A stretch of DNA of 23,704 bases from CAMAUF01 sp046152925 (GTDB taxonomy: Bacteria > Chloroflexota > Dehalococcoidia > Tepidiformales > Tepidiformaceae): contig JBJXFX010000111.1 in NCBI GenBank assembly GCA_046152925.1, forward strand, positions 1 to 23,704, read 5' to 3'. Below the pieces are notes generated by a model. The model was given only the letters and a program-made list of their open reading frames with translations, was not told the origin of the DNA and made no database searches. A program made the translations under genes and the position numbers. Positions 7,066 to 14,332 of the stretch are shown in pieces. Each line of letters begins with the position of its first letter. Position 1 is the stretch's first letter.

Positions 7066-7204
7066 TGGCGCCAGCGCCTTTCGCTCCGGCGAATGGACGA
7101 CGAGGTGGGGACTGATCGAGATTTCGGCGGATGGTCCCCCGGCCGGCACAGCCGTTAGGTCCATACAAACCAGCGTGGGTAACCCGCTGACAAAAGTGGA
7201 CCGG
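7066..7204 (+). ncRNA. glmS ribozyme (glucosamine-6-phosphate-activated self-cleaving riboswitch)
   Basis: The leader of glmS contains the conserved glmS ribozyme core in order. GCGCC at the cleavage site occurs at 7068-7072, with an alternative copy at 7074-7078. A P1 hairpin follows, then ACGAGG (7099-7104). P2 is GGGGAC (7107-7112) pairing with GTCCCC (7134-7139) around ATCGAGATTTCGGCGGATG. CGCC near the cleavage site can pair with GGCG (7126-7129). P3 is CGGC/GCCG (7140-7154). P4 is GGTCCA (7158-7163) with TGGACC (7197-7202), enclosing CAAACCAGCG and CGCTGACAAA. In this class, glucosamine-6-phosphate acts as coenzyme for cleavage, and the cut glmS mRNA is degraded or left unexpressed. P3 is short and P1 holds a mismatch and a bulge. 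Which GCGCC is used, and so whether A or G precedes the cut, is not settled. Confidence 0.93.
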
Positions 7205-7259
7205 GTGCCGAAGGCAGACGCACCTTCTCCGCGCCCTCCCTGAGATGGTTTAGCGCCTG

Positions 7260-7287
7260 AGGCCCCGGCCGTCCACGCGCCGGGCCT
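7260..7287 (+). other. Stable hairpin between the ribozyme and the glmS ribosome site
   Basis: AGGCCCCGGC (7260-7269) pairs with GCCGGGCCT (7279-7287) with one bulged C, giving nine mostly G-C pairs. Only two T residues follow, so it is a weak candidate for an intrinsic terminator. It lies 12 bases before the GGGAG ribosome site and could influence stability of the cleaved mRNA. Confidence 0.45.
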
Positions 7288-7309
7288 TCATGCGAACACG
7301 GGAGAACTT

Positions 7310-9166
7310 ATGTGCGGAATCGTTGGGTACACGGGCACGCGCCACGCGGTGCCCATCCTCATTGGTGGGTTGCGGGACCTGGAATACCGCGGCTATGACT
7401 CAGCGGGAGTCGCCGTCATTAGCGAGACGCGGCTCGGGCCAGCCGTGTCGCTCGCGAAACGCGAAGGCCGGCTCAGCAACCTTGAGGCCGCCGTCGCGGA
7501 ATCAGACGACCTGAACGGGACAGCGGGCATCGGCCATACGCGATGGGCGACCCACGGCGCCCCGACGGACCGGAACGCCCACCCCCACCTGAGCTGCGAT
7601 GGCCGGGTGGTGGTGATCCACAACGGGATCGTCGAGAACTACAACGAGTTGCGTGGCGAGCTCCGCGGCCGGGGCCACGCTCTCGGGAGCGATACCGACA
7701 CCGAGGTGATTGTCCACCTCATGGAGGAGCATCTCGCGGCCGGGCGGGACCTGGCTGAGGCGCTCCGCCTCACCGCCCAGCGGCTCGAGGGCTCTCAGGC
7801 CATCTTGGCGATAAGCCCTTCCGAGCCTGGCGTGATTGTTGGCGCCCGGATTGGCAACGCCGGGGCGATCGTGCTCGGCTTCGGCAGCGGCGAGATGTTC
7901 CTCGCCAGCGACCTCGCGGCCATCCTGCCTCACACCCGGAAGGTCGCCTTCTTGGCCGACGGCGAGCTTGTACGCGTCACCGCCAGCGGCGTTGAGGGCC
8001 GCACACTTAGCGGCCAACCGGTAGCGCTGACGCCGCGCGAAAGCTCGGTCGACGCCACCGCGGCGGCCAAAGGCGCCTACGCGACCTTCATGCTCAAAGA
8101 GATCATGGAGCAGCCCGAGGCGATCGCGGACACCATCCGGAGCGTCGTCACCTTCGATCCACCGGGGCTTCACCTTAGTGACCTAGGTTCCCTTACTGGG
8201 CGATTGGCGTCCGTCAGAAGGGTGGTCTTGCTCGGGATGGGGACCTCGCTCCACGCGTGCATGATCGGCCGGCGCTACTTCGAAGCACTCGCGCACGTCC
8301 CAGCCGAGTCGGACAATGCCGCTGAGTTCAAGTATCGCGAGCCGGTGCTTGATGGCGACACGCTGGTGATTTCCGTCAGCCAATCGGGCGAGACCGTGGA
8401 TGTCCTTGAGGCGATGGCCATCGCACGGGCCTCCGGCGCCATGCTCGCCACCATTTGCAACACAGAAGGGGCTCAAACGACGCGCGTGGCCGATGGCACA
8501 GTTTATACCCGCGCCGGCCTGGAGCGCGGCGTCGCCAGCACGAAGTGTTTCCTCACCGCCGTGGTGGCGCTCTATGCGCTGGCCCTCGAGATGGGGCGGG
8601 CGAATGGGACGCTATCGGACGAGCGGGTCGCGCGGCATATCGGCGAGTTGGCGCGGATCCCTTCGGCCGTTGGCGACACCCTGCGCCTCGCGCCACAATG
8701 TGAAGCCTTGGCAAGACGCGTGAAGGACAGTCAGGACTTCCTCTTCCTCGGCCGGGGCCTCGCCTTCCCGGTCGCCATGGAAGGGGCCTTGAAGATGAAG
8801 GAGATTTCCTACATCCATGCCGAAGGCTACTCGGCCGGCGAGATGAAGCACGGCCCGATCGCACTGATCGACGCCGACTTCCCCACCGTCGCGATAGCGA
8901 CCAAGCACGCGCTTCGGGCGAAGATGATCTCGAACATCCAACAGGTCCAGGCCCGGAGTGGCCCGGTCCTGGCCATCGTGACGGAAGGGGACGAAGAGGT
9001 CGGCACGCTTGCAGGCGCAGCGCTCGCAGTCCCAGACGTCTCCGAGCTTCTGGAGCCGCTTGTCGCCACGGTCCCGCTCCAGCTCCTCGCCTACCATATC
9101 GCGACCCTGCGCGGCTGCGATGTAGACCAGCCGCGCAACCTGGCCAAGACGGTCACGGTCGAATGA
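7310..9166 (+). CDS. glmS: Glutamine-fructose-6-phosphate aminotransferase (isomerizing)
   Basis: The 618-residue enzyme makes glucosamine-6-phosphate from fructose-6-phosphate and glutamine, the entry to peptidoglycan and other amino sugars. It begins MCGIVGY, so Cys2 becomes the N-terminal nucleophile of the glutaminase domain (about 1-225) after Met removal. Two sugar-isomerase (SIS) domains follow. The first has SQSGETVDVLEA near residue 357, and the second has GRGLAFPVAMEGALKMKEISY and EMKHGPIALID. The tail DQPRNLAKTVTVE is the standard ending that closes the active site. The length is close to the 609 residues of Escherichia coli. GGGAG precedes the ATG by five bases. Control by the glmS ribozyme in its leader is strongly expected. 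ppsA follows 67 bases downstream. Confidence 0.98.
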   Translation: MCGIVGYTGTRHAVPILIGGLRDLEYRGYDSAGVAVISETRLGPAVSLAKREGRLSNLEAAVAESDDLNGTAGIGHTRWATHGAPTDRNAHPHLSCDGRVVVIHNGIVENYNELRGELRGRGHALGSDTDTEVIVHLMEEHLAAGRDLAEALRLTAQRLEGSQAILAISPSEPGVIVGARIGNAGAIVLGFGSGEMFLASDLAAILPHTRKVAFLADGELVRVTASGVEGRTLSGQPVALTPRESSVDATAAAKGAYATFMLKEIMEQPEAIADTIRSVVTFDPPGLHLSDLGSLTGRLASVRRVVLLGMGTSLHACMIGRRYFEALAHVPAESDNAAEFKYREPVLDGDTLVISVSQSGETVDVLEAMAIARASGAMLATICNTEGAQTTRVADGTVYTRAGLERGVASTKCFLTAVVALYALALEMGRANGTLSDERVARHIGELARIPSAVGDTLRLAPQCEALARRVKDSQDFLFLGRGLAFPVAMEGALKMKEISYIHAEGYSAGEMKHGPIALIDADFPTVAIATKHALRAKMISNIQQVQARSGPVLAIVTEGDEEVGTLAGAALAVPDVSELLEPLVATVPLQLLAYHIATLRGCDVDQPRNLAKTVTVE

Positions 9167-9186
9167 CCAGCAGCACTCGTCCCCAG

Positions 9187-9205
9187 CACCCACACGCCGT
9201 GGGTG
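9187..9205 (+). other. Hairpin between glmS and ppsA
   Basis: CACCCAC (9187-9193) and GTGGGTG (9199-9205) form a perfect seven-pair stem with a five-base loop, without a T-tract. It may partially terminate glmS transcription, protect mRNA ends or merely be a chance hairpin. Confidence 0.4.
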
Positions 9206-9233
9206 ACCTCTCCCCAATCGGAGGAAACCCGCA

Positions 9234-11522
9234 TTGATTAGCACAGGCCGTTCAGTCGTTTGGTTCAAGGAAGTTGGCCGCGAGGACTTGGGCCTCGTCG
9301 GCGGCAAGGGCGCCAACCTTGGCGAGCTGACCCGGGCGGGCATCCCCGTCCCGCCCGGCTTCGTCGTCACCGCGGACACGTACTTCCGGTTCATCCACCA
9401 AAACGGCCTTGAGCCAGTCATCAAGAAAGAGCTGTTCGGCCTCGACGTGCACGATTCGCGCGTGCTCAACGACCGCGCGGGGAGGATCCGGCAGCGCATC
9501 ATTGATGCCCCAATGCCCCCGGACATCGCCCAGGAGATCCGTAAGGCATATCGCGAACTCGGCGAAGGGGCGGTGGCCGTGCGCAGCTCGGCAACCGCCG
9601 AGGACCTTCCCGAGGCCAGCTTCGCCGGCCAGCAATCGACCTTCCTGAACGTCGTTGGCCCGGAAAACGTCGTGCTCGCCGTCCAGGCATGCTGGGCATC
9701 ACTCTTCGAAGGACGCGCGATCTTCTACCGCGAAGAGGCGGGGTACGACCACCTCAAGGTCGGGCTCGCTGTCCCCGTCCAGCGGATGGTGCAGTCCGAG
9801 AAGTCCGGGGTCATGTTCACCGTTGAACCGGTGACATCGGACCCGACGAAAATCACGATCGAAGCAGTCTATGGCCTCGGCGAGGGCATCGTCTCAGGTG
9901 AGATTTCGCCCGACCTCTACATTGTGACCAAGGAGTCGCTCCAGATCGCGAGCATTGCGGTCACCCCACAGGACCGGATGATCGCCCAAGCCGCCGACTC
10001 CGACGGCAGCCACGAAGGGGCGAACGCCTGGCGCCCCGTGCCAGCCGACCTTACCCAGAAGCAGAAGCTCACGAACGACGAAGTCCGAGAGCTCGCCCGG
10101 ATCGGGCGAGACGTCGAAAACCACTACGGCGGCCACCAGGACATCGAATGGGCCTACGAGGGAGGCCAGTTCTACCTCACGCAAGCCCGCCCGGTCACGA
10201 CCATGCGGAGCCACGACGCAGAGGACCAGGGCGAATATGAGCCGGCCGCGGTGATTATCGCCGGCCAGCCAGCGAGCCCGGGCGTCGGCTTCGGCGCCGT
10301 CCGGATCGTCCACGACCCACGAGACATCGACATCGTGAAAGAAGGCGACATCCTCGTCTCCGAAATGACGACCCCGGACTTTGTCCCGGCGATGAAGCGC
10401 GCGGCGGCGATCGTCACTGACCGCGGTGGACGCACCTGTCACGCGGCGATTGTCAGTCGCGAGCTGGGGATCCCGTGCGTTGTCGGGGCCGGGAGCGCCA
10501 CTTCTGCGCTTCGAGTAGGCGCCGAAGTCACGGTGGATGGTTCCAAGGGCAATGTCCACGAGGGCCGGGCCGAGGCGCGGATCGCTTGGTACGCCCGCCA
10601 GCAGGCGAAGTACGCGAATGTGGCCGCGATCCGCACCACCACCAACCTCTACGTGAACCTGGCTGAGCCGGAGCTTGCCGAGCGTGTCGCCAAGCGCCAC
10701 GTCGACGGCGTCGGGCTGCTTCGCGCCGAGTTCATCGTGGCCCAGATCGGCGTCCACCCGCGCACGTTCATCCAGGAAGGGCGATCGCAGGACTACACGC
10801 GCCAACTGGCGGCGGGGATATCTGAGTTCTGCCGGGCGTTTGCGCCGCGGCCGGTCGTCTACCGGCTCACCGACTTCAAGACGAACGAGTACGCGAACCT
10901 CCGGGGCGGCGCCCAGTTCGAGCCCACCGAAGAAAACCCGATGATCGGTTTCCGCGGGGCTGGCCGGTACGTCGCCGAGCCGGAAGTCTTCAAGCTCGAA
11001 GTCGATGCGATTAAGCAGGTCCGCGCCGAGTACACGAATCTCTACGTCATGGTGCCGTTCGTCCGCACCCCGGCGGAGCTCCGCCGTGTCAAGCAACTCC
11101 TGGCCGAGCAGGGCGTCGTCCGCGGGGACGACTTCAAGCTCTGGATGATGGTCGAAGTGCCGTCGAACGTCATCATTCTCGACAAGTTCATCGATGTCGG
11201 CATCGATGGCGTCTCGATCGGCTCGAACGACCTCACACAGCTCGTCCTGGGCGTGGACCGGGACAGCGAGACGCTCGCCGCGACCTTCGATGAGCGCGAT
11301 GAGGCCGTGATGTCCGCGATTCAGACCGTGGTCGCCACGGCGAGGCGCCGTGGCATCACCGTCGGCATCTGTGGTCAGGCGCCGAGCGTTTTCCCGGAAA
11401 TCACCGAGAAGCTCGTCGAATGGGGCGTGACCAGCGTCAGCGTGAGCCCGGACATGATCGACCGGACGCGCGAAATCATCGCGAACGCCGAAGCCAAGTT
11501 GGGCCGGGCGCCGAAGGTCTAG
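9234..11522 (+). CDS. ppsA: Phosphoenolpyruvate synthase (pyruvate, water dikinase)
   Basis: This 762-residue cytoplasmic enzyme converts pyruvate, ATP and water to phosphoenolpyruvate, AMP and phosphate, feeding gluconeogenesis. The N-terminal ATP-binding domain shows GGKGANLGELTRAG and RSSATAEDLPEASFAGQ. The swivelling domain has the phospho-histidine His403 in GGRTCHAAIVSRELG, which reads as the PpsA type rather than the GGMTSHAA form of PPDK. The C-terminal barrel has GSNDLTQ and ends with GICGQAPS, whose Cys acts in catalysis. The length is near the roughly 790 residues of other PpsA proteins. The start is TTG at 9234, chosen because GGAGG lies nine bases before it and the family N-terminus follows. 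dgt begins 30 bases downstream. Confidence 0.95.
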   Translation: MISTGRSVVWFKEVGREDLGLVGGKGANLGELTRAGIPVPPGFVVTADTYFRFIHQNGLEPVIKKELFGLDVHDSRVLNDRAGRIRQRIIDAPMPPDIAQEIRKAYRELGEGAVAVRSSATAEDLPEASFAGQQSTFLNVVGPENVVLAVQACWASLFEGRAIFYREEAGYDHLKVGLAVPVQRMVQSEKSGVMFTVEPVTSDPTKITIEAVYGLGEGIVSGEISPDLYIVTKESLQIASIAVTPQDRMIAQAADSDGSHEGANAWRPVPADLTQKQKLTNDEVRELARIGRDVENHYGGHQDIEWAYEGGQFYLTQARPVTTMRSHDAEDQGEYEPAAVIIAGQPASPGVGFGAVRIVHDPRDIDIVKEGDILVSEMTTPDFVPAMKRAAAIVTDRGGRTCHAAIVSRELGIPCVVGAGSATSALRVGAEVTVDGSKGNVHEGRAEARIAWYARQQAKYANVAAIRTTTNLYVNLAEPELAERVAKRHVDGVGLLRAEFIVAQIGVHPRTFIQEGRSQDYTRQLAAGISEFCRAFAPRPVVYRLTDFKTNEYANLRGGAQFEPTEENPMIGFRGAGRYVAEPEVFKLEVDAIKQVRAEYTNLYVMVPFVRTPAELRRVKQLLAEQGVVRGDDFKLWMMVEVPSNVIILDKFIDVGIDGVSIGSNDLTQLVLGVDRDSETLAATFDERDEAVMSAIQTVVATARRRGITVGICGQAPSVFPEITEKLVEWGVTSVSVSPDMIDRTREIIANAEAKLGRAPKV

Positions 11523-11552
11523 TCGCCGCGCCCGCCGGAGGATCTCGGGCCC

Positions 11553-12605
11553 ATGGACCTCTCCGTCGTCCGCCAACGCTTGGAGGCTCGCGAGGACGCG
11601 CTCAGCCCGCTCGCCGCCCGCTCGCGTGATGCGGCGCGCAAGCGTCCAGAGGAGCCTTCGCCCGTGCGCACCGCCTACCAGCGCGACCGCGACCGGATCA
11701 TCCACACGAAGGCGTTTCGCCGGCTGAAGCACAAGACGCAGGTGTTTATCGCACCGCAGCTTGATCATTATGTCACTCGTCTCACGCACACTATCGAGGT
11801 GGCGCAGATTGCCCGCACCATCGCTCGCGCCCTCAATCTGAACGAAGACCTCGCCGAGGCCGCCGCGCTCGGCCACGACATCGGCCACGGCCCTTTCGGG
11901 CACGCTGGCGAAGAAGCGCTGGCCGAATGCCTGCCAGAAGGCTTCCGTCACAACTACCAATCGGTGCGCGTCCTCGACGTGCTCGAACGGGACGGACAGG
12001 GCCTGAACCTCACGACCGACGTCCTTGACGCCGTTGAAAAGTCGAGCAAAGTGCGTGAGGACATCTTCGCCGAGGGCTGGGGCATCCCGCGCACGCTCGA
12101 AGGCCAGGTCGTGCGCGTCGCCGACGCCGTCGCGTACGTGAACCACGACATCCTCGATGCGATCCGCGCCGCGATCATCACCGAGGCCGACCTCCCGGAC
12201 GCGGCGCGCCGGACCCTTGGCGGGTCGCACAGCGAGCGCCTCAACGCGCTCGTTTGCGACATTGTCGAAGCGAGTTGGGCCGCCACCGGCGAAGGCGCAG
12301 GGCCGGCCGCCATCCGGTTCAGCGCAGCAGTCGGGCCTGTGGCCAACGAGCTGCGCGAGTTCATGTTTCAGCGTGTCTATCTCCTCGACCAGACCCGCGA
12401 GGAAGCCGAGCGCGGCAAAGCGATCGTCACGTTCCTCTTCGACCACTTCGCGGGCCACCCAAGCGCAATCGACTCGAGTTTCTGCATCGCGAGCGACCCT
12501 CCGAGCCGAAGGGCGGCAGACTTCGTCAGCGGGATGACTGACCGGTACGCCATCCGGTTGGCCCGCGACCTCGGATGTGCGGCGGCGCAGGATTGGCGCG
12601 TCTGA
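11553..12605 (+). CDS. dgt: dGTP triphosphohydrolase-like HD-domain protein
   Basis: The 350-residue protein belongs to the dGTPase branch of the HD superfamily, which hydrolyses dNTPs to nucleosides and triphosphate and so trims the nucleotide pool. RDRDRIIHTKAFRRLKHKTQV is the family N-terminal signature. The metal site is built from His79 (LTHT), His108-Asp109 (GHDIGHGPFGH) and a distal Asp in the VADAVAYVNHD region. RHNYQS near residue 133 completes the pattern. The length fits the shorter bacterial dGTPase-like proteins, whose nucleotide specificity varies. GGAGG lies upstream of the ATG. It is 30 bases after ppsA and just ahead of a membrane protein and dnaG, in line with a replication-related role. 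Confidence 0.92.
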   Translation: MDLSVVRQRLEAREDALSPLAARSRDAARKRPEEPSPVRTAYQRDRDRIIHTKAFRRLKHKTQVFIAPQLDHYVTRLTHTIEVAQIARTIARALNLNEDLAEAAALGHDIGHGPFGHAGEEALAECLPEGFRHNYQSVRVLDVLERDGQGLNLTTDVLDAVEKSSKVREDIFAEGWGIPRTLEGQVVRVADAVAYVNHDILDAIRAAIITEADLPDAARRTLGGSHSERLNALVCDIVEASWAATGEGAGPAAIRFSAAVGPVANELREFMFQRVYLLDQTREEAERGKAIVTFLFDHFAGHPSAIDSSFCIASDPPSRRAADFVSGMTDRYAIRLARDLGCAAAQDWRV

Positions 12606-12706
12606 GCACTGCTCCGCCCTGGAACCTCACCCGGCGTTGACCGGCGGCTTGCGGGAGCTGAAACGCCCGGCCGATAATCGAAACTGGGTGGACCCGGACG
12701 TGATTG

Positions 12707-14251
12707 ATGAGTAGCCGCTTTCCGCTCCCAGAAGCGGACGACGAAGGCCCAGTAATTGGCCTCGATTACCAGGAAGAAGACGAAGACGACCCGGCTGCAT
12801 TTCTTGATGATGCGAGCGACGAAGAGAGCTATGACTCTGGGGTGTACCATGCTGCCCCGCCCAACACCCGCCGGAGCTTTAGCTACGACGAACGGACTCA
12901 CGCGAGCCACCCGGCGTTTTTCATCTTCGTCGGTCTCGCTGTAATCGTCGGCGCCGGCGCCATCTTCACGCTCTACTCGTTCATCCGGAACACAGACGAG
13001 GACTCCGGGCCAACGCCGACCCCTGTCGTTGTCACGACCGGGCTACGCGCTGCCATCCTCTCGCCGCGGACTGGGACCCGCGTGGAGGCAGGCAAGGTCC
13101 AGGACTTTGCGATCGAGGTCGTTTCGCCCCAGCACGCCGTCACGCGCTACGCGCTCTTCGTCAACAACGAGGTCGCGGCCATCATCGAGGAAGTCCCGCC
13201 GCCGACTGGAGACACTTATGTCGCACAGATGCGGTACGAATTCCTGCAACGCGGCGAGTATTCGGTCTTCGTGCGCGTCTCGACAGCGGACGGGACGTTC
13301 CATGATTCGCCCCCGATCACGGTGATCGGCCAGGAGGCGCCGGGGGAGTCCGCGCGCGGCCTGGCTGGCAGAGTCGTTGCCCGGGCGAACGTCGTGGCTG
13401 GGCCTGGCCCGCAATTCGCGGTCCTCGGCACGGCCAACCCCGACGACGCCATCCGCATCTTTGGGCGCTCGCGTGACGGTGAATGGCTCCTGATCGACGA
13501 CCAGGCCGACCGCTGGGTCAGGCGCGCCGCCGTCCAGGAGTCGGACTCGCTCACGCTCGTGCCAGTGCGCGAGCCGCGCGCCACGGTGACCGCCAGCCGG
13601 TCGACGACGCCAACGCCGTCCCCATCCGCCACCGTCTCGGCGACGCCGTCGGTCGACGGCCCGGACCTGGTGCCGACGGACGCCCGTTTCGTCATCGAAG
13701 GCAGCCGGCGGCTGCTCCGCATCATCATCGCCAACGAGGGGAAGCCGTACGCCGGACCACTCGTCATCGGCATTGCCACGACGCCCGGTGGTCTGGCCGC
13801 CGGGCAGAATGTCGTCGATGCGGTGGTCGGGACGAACGAGACGATCACCCTCGACCTGGAGCTCACCGGGACGCCGCCTGAGCGGACCGACATCGTGGTC
13901 CGGGCCGACCCGCAGAACTTGATCCCGGAGCGGTCGGAAGACAACAACACGGTGACCTTCAAGAGCGTCCCCCGACCCGCCGACCCGCCGACCGTCTCCA
14001 TAGGGGCCGTCACCCCGCAGGGCAACCTCGTGACGGTCGTCGTCCGGAACACCGGTGGTAACCTCGACCGGTCGAAGGTCGTCGTCACCATCAAGGGTGC
14101 GACCACGACGACGACCAGCGAGCAGAATGTAGCCATCGCCAAGAACGAGTCCGTCACCTTCCAGGTGCCGAGCCCCGGCCCTGGCCAGGCCACAGTCGTC
14201 GTCACGGTGAACGACGTGGCCGTCGCCTCGGGCGCGGTCGAGATCAGCTAA
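12707..14251 (+). CDS. Membrane-anchored protein with SH3-like and CARDB-like domains
   Basis: This 514-residue protein has an acidic cytoplasmic N-terminus (about 1-65), one membrane helix (about 69-93) and a long outer part. The outer part starts with an Ig-like beta region (about 111-207). An SH3-like segment follows (about 219-277: GRVVARANVVAGPGPQF, then GEWLLID and RWVRR). A Thr/Ser/Pro linker spans about 291-317, then a CARDB-like adhesion module about 319-425 with PERSEDNNTVTF, and a second beta module to the end. Such layouts suit envelope or cell-surface binding; no enzyme motif is seen. ATG at 12707 is preferred over the TTG immediately before it. A GATAAT -10 candidate lies at 12673-12678, but the ribosome site is weak. 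It sits between dgt and dnaG without an evident link to replication. Confidence 0.8.
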   Translation: MSSRFPLPEADDEGPVIGLDYQEEDEDDPAAFLDDASDEESYDSGVYHAAPPNTRRSFSYDERTHASHPAFFIFVGLAVIVGAGAIFTLYSFIRNTDEDSGPTPTPVVVTTGLRAAILSPRTGTRVEAGKVQDFAIEVVSPQHAVTRYALFVNNEVAAIIEEVPPPTGDTYVAQMRYEFLQRGEYSVFVRVSTADGTFHDSPPITVIGQEAPGESARGLAGRVVARANVVAGPGPQFAVLGTANPDDAIRIFGRSRDGEWLLIDDQADRWVRRAAVQESDSLTLVPVREPRATVTASRSTTPTPSPSATVSATPSVDGPDLVPTDARFVIEGSRRLLRIIIANEGKPYAGPLVIGIATTPGGLAAGQNVVDAVVGTNETITLDLELTGTPPERTDIVVRADPQNLIPERSEDNNTVTFKSVPRPADPPTVSIGAVTPQGNLVTVVVRNTGGNLDRSKVVVTIKGATTTTTSEQNVAIAKNESVTFQVPSPGPGQATVVVTVNDVAVASGAVEIS

Positions 14252-14320
14252 CACTCCTCACTCCTCACCAGCGACAGCGGACTTACGTCGTGCGCGACGC
14301 CGGATGTCGCACACACACCC

Positions 14321-14332
14321 TACGCTGGTCCC
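14321..14332 (+). promoter_or_regulatory. -10 box giving a leaderless dnaG transcript
   Basis: TACGCT (14321-14326) is six bases before the GTG of dnaG at 14333, with no Shine-Dalgarno site. It copies the layout seen before nfo. No convincing -35 hexamer is seen. Confidence 0.45.

Noticed and set aside
7171..7202. T-box-like sequence (GTGGGTAACCCGC) in the glmS leader
   Set aside because: It resembles a T-box antiterminator at first sight, but it forms part of the P4 region of the glmS ribozyme and lacks T-box stem I elements.
7025..7243. 72-codon forward frame in the glmS leader
   Set aside because: It coincides with the glmS ribozyme, its GTG touches the GGAGG without proper spacing, and the base order is explained by RNA pairing.
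9894..12458. 854-codon open frame on the minus strand
   Set aside because: It lies antisense to ppsA and dgt, both of which carry full catalytic motifs. Long antisense frames are expected where third positions are nearly all G or C. Its translation is rich in Arg, Asp, Val and Gly without any motif.
13043..14254. 403-codon minus-strand frame across the SH3/CARDB protein
   Set aside because: The forward frame has a membrane helix, a low-complexity Thr/Pro linker and recognisable modules; the reverse frame is Asp/Arg/Gly-rich filler.
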